DNA of 64,000 bases, taken from Nostoc sp. FACHB-110 (GTDB lineage: Bacteria; Cyanobacteriota; Cyanobacteriia; Cyanobacteriales; Nostocaceae). Location: contig NZ_JACJRU010000003.1 of the NCBI RefSeq assembly GCF_014697425.1, positions 1 through 64,000 of the forward strand. Direction: 5' to 3'. This document shows, one piece after another, positions 43,640-53,353 of the stretch. The position numbers and the translations under genes are program-made. Each line of letters begins with the position of its first letter. The first letter of the stretch is position 1. The notes beneath the pieces were generated by a model. It did no database searches, was not told where the DNA came from, and was given only the letters and a program-made list of their open reading frames with translations.

Positions 43640-44482
43640 ATGAGTACAACACTATATCAGCAAATTCAGCAGTTTTACGATGCTTCTTCTGGTTTGTGGG
43701 AAGAAATTTGGGGCGAACATATGCACCACGGCTACTACGGTGCAGATGGAACGCTAAAAAAAGACCGTCGTCAAGCGCAAATCGATTTAATTGCAGAAAT
43801 TCTGAATTGGGCTGGTGTAGAATCTGCAACTAATATTTTGGATGTCGGTTGCGGTATTGGCGGCAGTTCTTTATATTTAGCCCAAAAGTTTCATGCTACG
43901 ACTACAGGTATTACTTTAAGCCCTGTGCAAGCGGCGAGAGCCACAGAACGCGCCCAAGAAATGATGTTAAATCTCAGAAGTAAGTTTTTAGTGGCTAATG
44001 CTCAAGCCATGCCCTTTGCAGATAATACCTTTGATTTGGTGTGGTCGCTAGAAAGTGGCGAACATATGCCCGATAAAACCAAGTTTATGCAGGAGTGTTA
44101 TCGGGTATTAAAGCCGGGCGGAACTTTAATTATGGTGACATGGTGTCATCGACCAACTGATACAGCACCATTAACCGCAGATGAACAAAAGCATTTACAA
44201 GATATCTACCGAGTGTATTGTTTGCCTTATGTAATTTCGTTGCCAGAGTATGAAGCAATTGCCCATCAACTACCATTAAATAATATCCGCACGGCTGACT
44301 GGTCAACTGCTGTCGCTCCCTTTTGGGATGTGGTAATTGATTCGGCGTTAACACCGGGTGCAATTTTTGGCTTGTTGCGTTCTGGCTGGAATACCATTCA
44401 AGGGGCGTTATCGCTGGGCTTAATGAGTCGCGGTTATCAGCGCGGGTTGGTTCGGTTTGGCTTAGTGTGCGGCAATAAATAA
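43640..44482 (+). CDS. Gamma-tocopherol methyltransferase
   Basis: 280 residues. It methylates gamma- to alpha-tocopherol (and delta to beta) with S-adenosylmethionine, the last step of vitamin E synthesis. The SAM motif LDVGCGIGGSSLYLA, FADNTFDLVWSLESGEHMPD and VLKPGGTLIMVTWCHRPT agree with the VTE4/slr0089 type. EIWGEHMHHGYYG at the N-terminus is characteristic of this clade. There is no transit or signal peptide, as expected for a cyanobacterium. Confidence in the exact substrate is moderate because related clades (MPBQ and sterol methyltransferases) share these motifs. Confidence 0.82.
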   Translation: MSTTLYQQIQQFYDASSGLWEEIWGEHMHHGYYGADGTLKKDRRQAQIDLIAEILNWAGVESATNILDVGCGIGGSSLYLAQKFHATTTGITLSPVQAARATERAQEMMLNLRSKFLVANAQAMPFADNTFDLVWSLESGEHMPDKTKFMQECYRVLKPGGTLIMVTWCHRPTDTAPLTADEQKHLQDIYRVYCLPYVISLPEYEAIAHQLPLNNIRTADWSTAVAPFWDVVIDSALTPGAIFGLLRSGWNTIQGALSLGLMSRGYQRGLVRFGLVCGNK

Positions 44483-44824
44483 TCTCAAGACACTTGCATA
44501 CAACTGTTGTAAGGGTAGATGTCAAAACCCTTACACCCCTACACCCCTATTCAAAAAATACCCCAGTCGGCGATCGCTACTCACCTTAGTCGGCGTTCTC
44601 TGCCCCAGTTGAAGCCAAAATGATACTATTAATAGAGTTTCGATAATCAACCTAAAATAAAAGCAATCTTTTAGTAGACTTAGTTGATCTAGGTTATTTC
44701 ATTGTTTTGGGCAAATTCTCATTTCCTACTCATCCTCTGCTAAAAAGGCTGGGTTAGGTTAAATTCTTATAATCAATACCAAAGCTTTAATTCCCATCCC
44801 CCTTGATTTAGTTCCATAACCGCC
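44483..44824. other. Region upstream of secA
   Basis: 342 bp with no gene. GTCGGCG occurs twice in direct orientation (about 44567 and 44592), once joined to a HIP1 octamer. No promoter elements were assigned. Confidence 0.4.
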
Positions 44825-47620
44825 ATGTTAAAACTCTTGTTGGGCGATCCCAACGCTCGGAAGCTAAAAAAATATCAACCTTACGTCACGGAAATTAACC
44901 TCTTAGAGGAAGAAATTAAAGCTCTTTCTGATGAGGATTTAAAAGGTAAAACCGGAGAATTCAAACAGCGTCTTGCTAAAGGCGAAAGCCTAGACGACAT
45001 TCTCCCAGAAGCCTTTGCCGTGGTTAGAGAAGCAGGAAGACGAGTCTTAGGGTTGCGGCACTTTGATGTCCAGCTGTTAGGCGGTGTCATCCTGCATACT
45101 GGACAAATCGCAGAAATGAAAACTGGGGAAGGTAAAACCCTAGTAGCAACTTTGCCAAGTTATTTAAATGCTTTGACTGGTAAGGGTGTACACGTAGTTA
45201 CTGTTAACGATTACCTAGCTCGCCGGGACGCGGAGTGGATGGGACAGGTGCATCGCTTCCTAGGCTTGAGTGTGGGACTAATTCAGGCGAGCATGACCCC
45301 CAGCGAGCGCCAGAAAAACTACGAATGTGATATTACTTACGTTACAAATAGTGAAGTCGGCTTTGACTACCTACGCGACAACATGGCCACTTCAATGGCT
45401 GATGTGGTACAGCGCCCCTTTAACTATTGCGTTATCGACGAAGTAGACTCGATTTTAATTGATGAAGCACGGACACCACTGATTATTTCTGGTCAGGTAG
45501 AAAGACCGACAGAAAAATATCTGCAAGCTGCCGAAATCGCCCTGACTCTGAAAAAAGATGAACATTACGAAGTTGATGAAAAAGCTCGTAACGTTTTGTT
45601 GACAGATGAAGGTTTTGCCCAAGCAGAAGAGCTTTTAGGGGTGACAGATTTATTCGACCCTGAAGATCCTTGGGCGCACTTTGTCTTTAATGCAATTAAA
45701 GCTAAAGAACTGTTTTTGAAAGACGTTAACTACATCGTCCGCAACGGTGAAGTGGTAATTGTTGATGAATTCACCGGACGGGTGCTACCGGGAAGACGCT
45801 GGAGTGATGGTCTTCACCAAGCCATTGAAGCTAAAGAACACGTAGAAATTCAGCCAGAAACCCAAACTCTCGCCACCATTACTTACCAAAACTTGTTCTT
45901 GCTGTATCCCAAGTTAGGCGGGATGACAGGGACAGCGAAGACCGAAGAAGCTGAGTTTGAAAAAATTTACAAACTAGAAGTCAGTATCATTCCCACCAAC
46001 AGAACCAGAAGACGACAAGATTTGTCGGATATGGTGTTCAAAACAGAAGCAGGGAAATGGCAAGCGATCGCTAGAGAATGTGCCGAAATGCACCAACTCG
46101 GTCGCCCTGTCCTCGTAGGAACCACGAGTGTCGAAAAATCAGAATACCTCAGCCAACTGCTAAAACAAGCGGGAATTCCTCACGAATTGCTAAACGCTCG
46201 CCCCGAAAACGTGGAACGGGAAGCGGAAATTGTCGCGCAAGCAGGACGCAGAGGTGCTGTAACTATTGCGACCAACATGGCGGGTCGAGGTACAGACATC
46301 ATCCTCGGTGGTAACTCCGAATATATGGCGCGTCTGAAGTTGCGCGAATACTTTATGCCCCGCATCGTCAAACCAGAAGACGAAGATGTGTTTGGCGTGC
46401 AAAGGGCTAGCGGTAGTATGCCAAGTGGACATGGTGCTGGTCAAGGCTTTGCACCAGGGAAAAAGGTGAAAACTTGGAGAGCTTCGCCAGAAATCTTCCC
46501 CACCCAACTATCTAAAGAAACTGAACAACAGCTAAAAGAAGCGGTAGATTTTGCTGTGCGGGAATATGGCGATCGCTCTTTACCAGAACTAGAAGCCGAA
46601 GATAAAGTGGCAGTAGCGGCGGAAAAAGCCCCCACCACAGACGCAGTGATTCAGAAATTGCGGGATGCGTATAATCGTGTCAAGCACGAATATGAAGAAT
46701 TCACCAGCAGCGAACATAATAACGTTGTCGAAATTGGTGGTCTGCACGTAATTGGTACAGAACGTCACGAATCACGGCGGATTGATAACCAGTTGCGGGG
46801 ACGCGCCGGACGACAAGGCGACCCTGGTTCCACCAGATTCTTCCTCAGTTTAGAGGATAACTTACTGCGGATTTTTGGAGGCGATCGCGTCGCTGGCTTA
46901 ATGAACGCCTTCCAAGTCGAAGAAGATATGCCCATCGAGTCAGGAATGCTTACCCGCAGCTTAGAAGGCGCACAGAAAAAAGTCGAAACCTACTACTACG
47001 ACATCCGTAAACAAGTATTTGAATACGACGAGGTAATGAACAACCAACGTCGCGCCATCTACGCCGAACGTCGTCGGGTTTTAGAAGGACAAGACTTAAA
47101 AGAACAAGTCATCAAATACGCCGAAAAAACGATGGACGACATCGTTGACTATTACATCAACCCAGATTTGCCCTCAGAAGAATGGGATTTAGAAAAGCTG
47201 GTTGATAAAGTCAAAGAATTCGTCTATTTGCTAGCAGATATGCAGGCAAGTCAGTTAGAAGATATGTCTGTGACTGAGATTAAAGCATTCCTCCATGAAC
47301 AGGTGCGAATTGCTTACGACATGAAAGAAGCGCAAATTGACCAAGTTCAACCAGGACTGATGCGCCAAGCCGAACGCTTCTTCATCTTGCAGCGCATTGA
47401 CACCCTATGGCGGGAACACCTGCAACAGATGGATGCTTTGCGTGAGTCTGTCGGCTTGCGTGGTTACGGTCAAAAAGACCCATTAATTGAATATAAGAGC
47501 GAGGGTTATGAGCTATTCCTCGATATGATGGTCAACATCCGCCGAGATGTAGTTTACTCCTTGTTCATGTTCCAGCCGCAGCCGCAGCCAGTAGTGCAAA
47601 CTTCATCTGAGATGGTGTAG
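44825..47620 (+). CDS. secA: Preprotein translocase ATPase SecA
   Basis: 931 residues, the motor that pushes proteins through SecYEG (plasma and thylakoid membranes). Walker A is [14 protein letters not shown] and Walker [25 protein letters not shown]-motor motifs [13 protein letters not shown] and [20 protein letters not shown] are also present. A cyanobacterial/plastid-type insert of about 80 residues (about 520-640, [10 protein letters not shown] ... [20 protein letters not shown]) sits between TNMAGRGTD and [15 protein letters not shown]. The C-terminal zinc-binding/SecB tail of enterobacterial SecA is absent, ending instead in [17 protein letters not shown] long hairpin follows the stop. 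Confidence 0.97.
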   Translation: MLKLLLGDPNARKLKKYQPYVTEINLLEEEIKALSDEDLKGKTGEFKQRLAKGESLDDILPEAFAVVREAGRRVLGLRHFDVQLLGGVILHTGQIAEMKTGEGKTLVATLPSYLNALTGKGVHVVTVNDYLARRDAEWMGQVHRFLGLSVGLIQASMTPSERQKNYECDITYVTNSEVGFDYLRDNMATSMADVVQRPFNYCVIDEVDSILIDEARTPLIISGQVERPTEKYLQAAEIALTLKKDEHYEVDEKARNVLLTDEGFAQAEELLGVTDLFDPEDPWAHFVFNAIKAKELFLKDVNYIVRNGEVVIVDEFTGRVLPGRRWSDGLHQAIEAKEHVEIQPETQTLATITYQNLFLLYPKLGGMTGTAKTEEAEFEKIYKLEVSIIPTNRTRRRQDLSDMVFKTEAGKWQAIARECAEMHQLGRPVLVGTTSVEKSEYLSQLLKQAGIPHELLNARPENVEREAEIVAQAGRRGAVTIATNMAGRGTDIILGGNSEYMARLKLREYFMPRIVKPEDEDVFGVQRASGSMPSGHGAGQGFAPGKKVKTWRASPEIFPTQLSKETEQQLKEAVDFAVREYGDRSLPELEAEDKVAVAAEKAPTTDAVIQKLRDAYNRVKHEYEEFTSSEHNNVVEIGGLHVIGTERHESRRIDNQLRGRAGRQGDPGSTRFFLSLEDNLLRIFGGDRVAGLMNAFQVEEDMPIESGMLTRSLEGAQKKVETYYYDIRKQVFEYDEVMNNQRRAIYAERRRVLEGQDLKEQVIKYAEKTMDDIVDYYINPDLPSEEWDLEKLVDKVKEFVYLLADMQASQLEDMSVTEIKAFLHEQVRIAYDMKEAQIDQVQPGLMRQAERFFILQRIDTLWREHLQQMDALRESVGLRGYGQKDPLIEYKSEGYELFLDMMVNIRRDVVYSLFMFQPQPQPVVQTSSEMV

Positions 47621-47642
47621 CAGATAAGTAATTATTTCGCGC

Positions 47643-47688
47643 AAAGGCGCAAAGGCGCAGAGAATTTTATCTGTGCCTTTGTGCCTTT
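47643..47688 (+). terminator. Hairpin after secA
   Basis: AAAGGCGCAAAGGCGCAGA (47643-47661) pairs with TCTGTGCCTTTGTGCCTTT (47670-47688) over 19 positions, with two G-U pairs in the plus-strand RNA and an 8-base loop. It lies 22 bp past the secA stop. The G-to-A differences between arms keep pairing only in the plus-strand transcript. The T tract downstream (GGTTTTTTCC) is 10 bp away. Confidence 0.7.
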
Positions 47689-47746
47689 CTTGATTAATGG
47701 TTTTTTCCTTACACCCTACACCCGCGCCCCAAAGGGGCTTCGGTCA

Positions 47747-49603
47747 TTAAAATGTGAATGTAGTGCGGAGTACGCCAACGGTTGTTGTATCGTTATTGCT
47801 GTTACCCTCTGGGTTAAATAAAACAAACGCACCAGGAGTAATGCTAATGTTATCGCTCACTTTCAGGCGATAATAAGCTTCTAAATGATAAGGAGTAGCG
47901 CGATTATCACCTGCTGGTGTCAGTACTGCACTGCCACTCGCATCACTACGATAAAGCGGTTGACCAAAAATAATCCCCGCCGCATTTCCAGTCTTGAATA
48001 AATCATTAAAGTGAAGTCCTACCATCCAACTAGTAAAGGTAGTAGACGCATCGATACTATTAGATGAAGCATCAACAAAGATCGCTGCTCCGTAGCCAGA
48101 TAAAGCTATCTTGGGAGAAAAACGCCATGTTACTGTACCCCCCACAGAATTGAGTGTGACAGGTGTACCCACCGAAACGCCAGCTAAAGCACCGATGTCA
48201 CTGCTAATTAATCCTGTACCTAAAATATTGATTTCGTGATAACTGTGAGCGTAGTTTAAGCCAACATCTAAATCACGAAATGGTTTGAAGGTTAACTGTG
48301 CAGCTATAACACTACTACCGCTAAACACACCAGCACCCAAAGGTGTAGTAGAAACGCCTGAACCTGGTATTGCTTCATCAGGTGATTTTTGGGGCAAGTT
48401 GGCATTAACACTGCCGTATAAAGCGCGAAAATCTAAATTTGGGGAAATATTAAAAATAAATCCGGCTGCTGATGCTAGACCAGTACCCGAAGTTCCGCCA
48501 GAGACACGTAACACCGGATTTAAATTCGCAAACCGAGAAATTGATTCCTGTCCTTCACCATAAAAAGGTGTAATGGCAGGAAAAGCATCAGATGTTTCCG
48601 CCGCAGTTCCCGCAAAGACAGTAAATTTGTTACTAATAGGCGTAATGTACAGTAATTTATAAAGCTGGACACTGTTTGCCCCAACGCTCGATAAATTACT
48701 CACATTCAAACCAGGAAACTGAGGTTCAAAACTTGTACGCGCGCTACTTGCACTCAGTACAGGTGAAGCTAATCCCAAACTCCTTTGCAAGCTACCCTCG
48801 CCAGTAGTACCACCCAAAAAATTATAAGCTTGCAAGCCAGTAATTAATAAGTCTTTACCTGTAAAGCTGGTTGTGAGATTTAACCGCACTCTGTTGACAA
48901 GGATGATGTTAGAATCACTACCACCAGGTGCGCCGCCAGTAGCACCAACACCAGCAATAATCGCTTCACCGTTGAGTTTAGTCGTAGTAGAAAACTGATT
49001 AGCTTCTAGTTCTGAGGTGCGCGCTTCTAAAGCATCTACTCGACCTCGTAATGTCGCTAATTCTGCGGCAAATTGTTCTTGCAGTTTTTGTAAGGTTGCT
49101 AAATCTTCTTTTTTAACTAAATCAGTAGTTGCAGTGGCAATTAGTTCATTGATGCGTTCTAAACAAGCGTTTAAGCCAGCAGCAAATTCATAGCGAGTCA
49201 TCGCCCGATTGCCGCGATAGGTACTATTAGGATAACCAGCAATACAACCATAGCGCTCGACCAAAGATTGTAATGCTTGAAATGCCCAATCATTCGGTTG
49301 CACATCAGATAATTGAGATACAGATGTGACTTGTGCAAGTTCCTTTGATGGTTGGGAAGAATTAGCATCAGAATCTGTTGCTAAAACCGCATTTTGCTCT
49401 GGTTGAGCGACAGATGATAAATCAGGAGTATTGGCATTGTCACTAATGAGCAATTCACTTTGTTGATGATTGCTACTAGTTTGATTAATTTCTGAATTTT
49501 TATCTGCTAAATCTGCATTTGTTAATGCTTGTACAGGTAATAAACCACTAATAAGGCACACTAAAGCTATCCCACTAGGAAAAGCTAGCAGATATTTTGC
49601 CAT
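47747..49603 (-). CDS. SLH-domain outer-membrane porin (iron-uptake/OprB-type)
   Basis: 618 residues from the ATG at 49603 (GGGAG seven bases upstream). A signal peptide (MAKYLLAFPSGIALVCLISG then LLPVQALT) is followed by a low-complexity region. An SLH domain (DVQPNDWAFQALQSLVERYG, then CIAGYPNSTYRGNRAMTRYE) attaches to peptidoglycan-linked polymer. A coiled-coil (LATLQKLQEQFAAELATLRG RVDALEART) and a long porin barrel ending in LRTTFTF complete it. This is the major cyanobacterial porin architecture; some members import inorganic ions including iron. The long AT-rich upstream region suggests regulation, but no Fur box was found. Confidence 0.88.
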   Translation of the reverse strand: MAKYLLAFPSGIALVCLISGLLPVQALTNADLADKNSEINQTSSNHQQSELLISDNANTPDLSSVAQPEQNAVLATDSDANSSQPSKELAQVTSVSQLSDVQPNDWAFQALQSLVERYGCIAGYPNSTYRGNRAMTRYEFAAGLNACLERINELIATATTDLVKKEDLATLQKLQEQFAAELATLRGRVDALEARTSELEANQFSTTTKLNGEAIIAGVGATGGAPGGSDSNIILVNRVRLNLTTSFTGKDLLITGLQAYNFLGGTTGEGSLQRSLGLASPVLSASSARTSFEPQFPGLNVSNLSSVGANSVQLYKLLYITPISNKFTVFAGTAAETSDAFPAITPFYGEGQESISRFANLNPVLRVSGGTSGTGLASAAGFIFNISPNLDFRALYGSVNANLPQKSPDEAIPGSGVSTTPLGAGVFSGSSVIAAQLTFKPFRDLDVGLNYAHSYHEINILGTGLISSDIGALAGVSVGTPVTLNSVGGTVTWRFSPKIALSGYGAAIFVDASSNSIDASTTFTSWMVGLHFNDLFKTGNAAGIIFGQPLYRSDASGSAVLTPAGDNRATPYHLEAYYRLKVSDNISITPGAFVLFNPEGNSNNDTTTVGVLRTTFTF

Positions 49604-50064
49604 AATCACTCCCTATGCTATGTGAAATATTCAAAACTTGAGGGCAATGTTTTAACGCTATTGAACAATTAATTTAAAGCAGTTTTAGCAAGCTAATCTT
49701 ACTAACTTTAAATTTCAAATTAAATAATTAGTTTTGCTTATTTAGCTAATCAAAACATAAGTTTTTATCATTTTTGCCGCATCAAATTATAGTAAATACT
49801 ATTTTTGGAGATAATTAACAATCAAATCTATTGATAATTTCTATGGTTATCATAGTAAAATATTTATAATAACAGAGTAGTTTTATGTTGTGTGAGTGGT
49901 CTTGAAGCGCAAATTACCACTGTTGTAGGTATAGCAAAGTGCTGAGTACTGAGATAGCATCCAATCTGTGTTGTATGCGGGATGATTTCACGTAGAGGAG
50001 AATACTGGCGTGGGCGATTTTTCCACGCCAGTTGCCACAACGGGGAGACAACTGCGTGGTGATA
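49604..50064. other. AT-rich region upstream of the porin gene
   Basis: 461 bp, very AT-rich from 49620 to 49900. It should contain the porin promoter. A 69-codon minus-strand frame at 49864-50073 has no ribosome binding site or family features. Nothing else was recognised. Confidence 0.45.
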
Positions 50065-50083
50065 CCATTTCACGAAAATCCTG
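50065..50083 (-). repeat. Single end of the element seen at 10811-10907
   Basis: A 19-base exact reverse-complement match to 10889-10907 (CCATTTCACG...ATCCTG). The rest of the element is not present, so this is a solitary end or a relic. Confidence 0.7.
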
Positions 50084-50190
50084 AATATAGATCCAGTAAG
50101 GATTCAGCACCCAGAAGTCAGAAGTCAGAATTTAAGAGTAATTTAAAATGATTGGTCTATTGTTACCCTGAAAAAAGAGATTAAGTCTTC

Positions 50191-50305
50191 TATAGCGTTT
50201 CCTAGTCTGCTGAAGTACAAATCTCTGCGTACCTCTGCGCTTAACTCTGCGACCCTCTGCGTTTCAAAATATTACCTGTACCTCACTTAACTGGGAATCG
50301 CTATA
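50191..50305. mobile_element. 115-bp MITE-like element with TATAGCG termini
   Basis: The left end TATAGCGTTTCCTAGT and the complement of the right end, TATAGCGATTCCCAGT, match at 14 of 16 positions. The interior contains four CTCTGCG-type units (CTCTGCGTAC, CTCTGCGCTT, CTCTGCGACC, CTCTGCGTTT) and no ORF. It is probably a non-autonomous transposable element. Confidence 0.65.
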
Positions 50306-50435
50306 ACATTTTTGTTACTGGATTTTGACGGATGTATACTTACTAAACCCATTGGTTTTTAATCCTTTCTTCCTGTCCCCCGGCGACAGACTTCTGAGGT
50401 CTTATTTATTCTTTTTGGCAATTGACATAAAAATC

Positions 50436-50618
50436 TGGCGTTGCTGATTAATGGGATGATTTTTATCTCACGCAGAGGCAAGGTAGCGCGTTGGGCGGCT
50501 CTGCCGACTTGTTCGCTGAAAGCGTTCCCGCAGGGTAGCGACTGCCGCGCAAAGACTCAAAGAGCAAGAGTTTTAAAAGTAGAATTTTATGATTTCATAC
50601 CGCATTTAGGCAACGCCA
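50436..50618 (-). mobile_element. 183-bp non-autonomous element with 9-bp TIRs and 6-bp target duplication, carrying palindromic copy D
   Basis: Ends TGGCGTTGC (50436-50444) and GCAACGCCA (50610-50618) are perfect inverted repeats, flanked on both sides by AAAATC (50430-50435 and 50619-50624), a target-site duplication. Inside, 50482-50546 is the complement of the palindromic core seen at 147-187, enlarged by a 24-base insertion that is itself partly palindromic (TCGCT...AGCGA). The outer sequences match copy A at the left edge of the window. No transposase is encoded. Confidence 0.78.
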
Positions 50619-50625
50619 AAAATCT

Positions 50626-51069
50626 TTATTTACCAGAGCAATAACCATTAATTTCGGAGACTATTGCACTTTCGTCACTGCTACTTTTGCTGAGAGTTGC
50701 TAAAGAAGCATTGGCAGCTTTGAGATTTTTTTTATCAATAGCTGCTGCGGTATCTCTTAAACCTTTGCTAGTATCTTGATAAAGTTTGAGAAAGCGTCCT
50801 TGAAAGCCTTGTAATTTTTCATCTTTAATTACTAATGCTTTCATTTCATTAGTAATTGTGTCTATTTTACTAGCCACTTCTGTCAAGGCTTTAGAGCCTT
50901 TTTCCCGTTGGGGGTTTTTACTAAATTCTTGACTTAGACTCACTGCTTGATTAGCAACTTTAATAATTTTGTTGCATTGGGCAACTTTACTTTCTCCACA
51001 ACCTGTAAACAAAAATGCGATCATTGCAGTCATTGAAAGCATAGCAGTTTGTTTAAAAAGACCTTGCAT
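50626..51069 (-). CDS. Putative lipoprotein
   Basis: 147 residues. N-terminal signal MQGLFKQTAMLSMTAMIAFL then FTGCGESK, with the lipobox cysteine at residue 24. The mature part is a helical bundle (VAQCNKIIKVANQAVSLSQE, ALTEVASKIDTITNEMKALV, KGLRDTAAAIDKKNLKAANA) ending in a second cysteine (GYCSGK). It is likely anchored in the outer membrane or periplasmic face. No family name is assigned. The transposable element at 50436 inserted only one base beyond its stop codon side, leaving the reading frame intact. Confidence 0.75.
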   Translation of the reverse strand: MQGLFKQTAMLSMTAMIAFLFTGCGESKVAQCNKIIKVANQAVSLSQEFSKNPQREKGSKALTEVASKIDTITNEMKALVIKDEKLQGFQGRFLKLYQDTSKGLRDTAAAIDKKNLKAANASLATLSKSSSDESAIVSEINGYCSGK

Positions 51070-51494
51070 TTTTAAGATATCTCCTTACTATATTGAAGGG
51101 AAAAGAAAGATTAAGTCAGAAATAGCAAGAATATTAATGATAATTAGGATTTTCAGGAATGATTTAATTTTTGCTTCTAACTTGCTTTCAGTCCTGATAA
51201 GTTATACTGCAAGATTCTTTTTATGCGTCTTAAATACTATTAATTTAATAAAAATTTATATTTATTGAAAAAATAAAACTCCAGCTACTTGAGGCAAATT
51301 TAGCAGAGAAATCGAAACAAAAGTTAACAAATTAATCTAACAGGCGATCGCATCAGATACTTATAAAGTACTATGTTTGCTGCGATCAACAGTAATTGCA
51401 GCAAACATTTGTGCCGATAGTTGCGTTGACATATCTCTAAATTTTTAATCCTTCCAGACCTCAACTTTTCGGAGGTTGGTGTCATCATGTAAAG
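51070..51494. other. Intergenic region between lipoprotein and CAAD genes
   Basis: 425 bp; AT-rich. It contains one HIP1 octamer and the inverted repeat at 51373-51408. No gene was found. Confidence 0.45.
51373..51408 (-). terminator. Hairpin downstream of the CAAD gene
   Basis: ATGTTTGCTGC (51373-51383) and GCAGCAAACAT (51398-51408) form a perfect 11-bp stem with a 14-base loop, 87 bp past the CAAD stop on the minus strand. No T tract follows, so termination is plausible but unproven. Confidence 0.5.
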
Positions 51495-51884
51495 TTAAGA
51501 CCTCTCACTATTCTCTGCCAAAAAATAGCGAGAGACAAACCAACTTACATAACCAATTCCAACTAGTTCAAAAAATGTAGCGACTACAGGTAGTTGGTTC
51601 ACTGTATTTATGACTGCTACCACAAATCTCAGCCCGACTAACATTACTACTAGTACAGCAAAGCTCATGACTTGCAGCTGATATTCCCGACAAAATTCCA
51701 CTATCCTTTTTGGTAATTGCTGCCAAAAATCAGAAATCTTGCTGCCATTATTTGATGCTTGGGGATGTGCAGCATTAGCCTTGGATATTTTCGCTAGACT
51801 ACCTGGCTCTGAACTTTGAACTGTCATTATGTTATCGGCAGTATGAGGATTACTATATTCTTGTTGTTGAATCTGGGTTTCCAT
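51495..51884 (-). CDS. CAAD-domain thylakoid membrane protein
   Basis: 129 residues. After a polar N-terminus comes DFWQQLPKRIVEFCREYQLQ (amphipathic helix), then two membrane helices VMSFAVLVVMLVGLRFVVAV and FFELVGIGYVSWFVSRYFLA. This is the CAAD (cyanobacterial aminoacyl-tRNA synthetase appended) domain in free-standing form, related to plant CURT1 proteins that bend thylakoid edges. Fused versions anchor tRNA synthetases to thylakoids; a free one probably shapes membranes. Confidence 0.85.
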   Translation of the reverse strand: METQIQQQEYSNPHTADNIMTVQSSEPGSLAKISKANAAHPQASNNGSKISDFWQQLPKRIVEFCREYQLQVMSFAVLVVMLVGLRFVVAVINTVNQLPVVATFFELVGIGYVSWFVSRYFLAENSERS

Positions 51885-52332
51885 AATTATGTATAAAAAT
51901 ATTGTCTAGTTGATGTGTTAATACTATTTGGGCATTTTTTGATTTATTCATCATCAGCCAATTGATATAAAGTCAAGCGAAAATTAAAAATTTGAACATT
52001 GCCATCTTAATCATATATCACTTACTTGTACTACTCTCTCCCAGGCAAATAGTACAATAACCGAGATTTTATTTGCTTAGATAACAGTAAGTGCCTTAGG
52101 TCTTGCTATCTACGCTTTATTTTATCTCAACTGATGTGTTAATTAAAATTTGACCAAATAAAAAACCTCGGTGAAACAAACCGAGGTAGAAACGAAAGAG
52201 AAGGTCGAACAACATGGAAAAAATAGATGAAAATTATAAGAGGCAATTTATATTTGCAAAAAACAAATACCGAATTTAATTTATCTGCGACTAAATAAAA
52301 ATTTTAGTCAACTGATAAATTCATATCCTAGA
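51885..52332. other. Intergenic region containing a terminator hairpin
   Basis: 448 bp, AT-rich, with the hairpin at 52165-52187. No ORF of note. Confidence 0.45.
52165..52187 (-). terminator. Intrinsic terminator (minus strand)
   Basis: ACCTCGGT (52165-52172) and ACCGAGGT (52180-52187) form a perfect 8-bp stem with a 7-base loop. On the minus strand it is followed by TTTTTATTTG. It is positioned to end transcripts that carry the 23-aa frame at 52333-52404 and perhaps the RpaB-like gene. Confidence 0.8.
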
Positions 52333-52404
52333 CTATTCGATTTTAGCGATAAAAAGTGTAGAGATTAAAGCATAACTCGCAAACAGCATCAACATTGGCA
52401 ACAT
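52333..52404 (-). CDS. Possible 23-aa hydrophobic protein
   Basis: ATG at 52404 preceded by AAGGAG at ideal spacing (AAGGAGTTTGATATG), stop at 52333. The peptide starts MLPMLMLFASYALISTLFI and ends AKIE, one membrane span with a charged tail. A strong terminator lies 146 bp downstream. Small single-span proteins of this size are usual in cyanobacterial membrane complexes, but this does not match any I know. It may be an independent gene or the last cistron after the RpaB-like regulator. Confidence 0.45.
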   Translation of the reverse strand: MLPMLMLFASYALISTLFIAKIE

Positions 52405-52609
52405 ATCAAACTCCTTGTGCCATCACGTAGCACTTAAAATTGTTATGCTTTTAATTTATCAATCATTTGAATTTTATACCTCTGCTGAAAAGGCTATTTT
52501 AGGCAATGTCTAAAGATTGATTAGAACTTAAAAAATTAAGCTTTATCAGCAAGTTGAGCTATATCTCTAGAATTATTTACCTGTATGTTATTTGAGCAAT
52601 GCTTAATGA

Positions 52610-53353
52610 TTATTGCTTGTGTCTTGATTCCATAAATGGTTGAAAAAGATAACCGCTACCTCTAGCTGTCAAAAGCAGTTTGGGGTTGTTTGGGTCGTCT
52701 TCTAATTTGGCGCGTAAGCGATAGATATGCACATCTACTACTCTTGTATCTACACGATCTTCTGAAGTGTAGCCCCACACCTGCTGCAAAATCTCACTCC
52801 GAGAAAAAACTTCTCCAGAATGGCTAACTAGCCATTCTAATAAGCTAAATTCTACACCCGTCAACCGAAGGCGCTCGTTATCTTTGTAGACTTGTCGCTT
52901 GTTCGTATCAATGATGATTTTGCCCAGATGTATTATTCCTGGACTAGAAGCGTTACTGGCTCTAGTTTTCTTGAGTCGTTTTAATACTCTGGCTATGCGT
53001 GATTCTAACTCTTTAGGTGAAAATGGTTTAACTACATAGTCATCAGCACCAATTTCTAAGCCAGTAATGCGATCGCATATATCTCCCAAGGCTGTTAGCA
53101 TAATAATTGGGACATCAGACTCTTTACGTAACTCTTGACATACTTCATAGCCATCTAGCCTTGGTAGCATGACATCCAAAACTATTAAATCAGGATCGTA
53201 AGCTCGAAAAGCTTCTAAAGCTTCTTCTCCATTACTAGCTGAAATTACGTCATAGCCAATCATAGATAGGCGCGTTTTTAATATCTGACGAATGCTGGGT
53301 TCGTCGTCTACCACTAATATTTTTTCTTTATTAGTTGCCAACTTTGTCAACAT
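52610..53353 (-). CDS. OmpR-family response regulator, RpaB-like paralogue
   Basis: 247 residues. The receiver has acidic VVDDEPS, phospho-acceptor D60 (LIVLDVMLPRLDGYEV), MLTALGD and VVKPFSPKEL. The winged helix (GIIHLGKIIIDTNKRQVYKD ... LTGVEFSLLEWLVSHSGEVF SRSEILQQVWGY ... RVDTRVVDVHIYRLRAKLED) is close to RpaB, which controls high-light and photosystem genes in cyanobacteria. Several residues differ from canonical RpaB (an I/C-rich GDICDRITGLE where RpaB has GDVADRITGLE), so this looks like a second copy. No kinase gene is adjacent. The start ATG at 53353 could also be a codon or two downstream. Confidence 0.88.
   Translation of the reverse strand: MLTKLATNKEKILVVDDEPSIRQILKTRLSMIGYDVISASNGEEALEAFRAYDPDLIVLDVMLPRLDGYEVCQELRKESDVPIIMLTALGDICDRITGLEIGADDYVVKPFSPKELESRIARVLKRLKKTRASNASSPGIIHLGKIIIDTNKRQVYKDNERLRLTGVEFSLLEWLVSHSGEVFSRSEILQQVWGYTSEDRVDTRVVDVHIYRLRAKLEDDPNNPKLLLTARGSGYLFQPFMESRHKQ

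Noticed and set aside
49864..50073. 69-codon minus-strand frame
   Set aside because: No ribosome binding site; its left half is AT-rich promoter-type DNA and its end overlaps a repeat.
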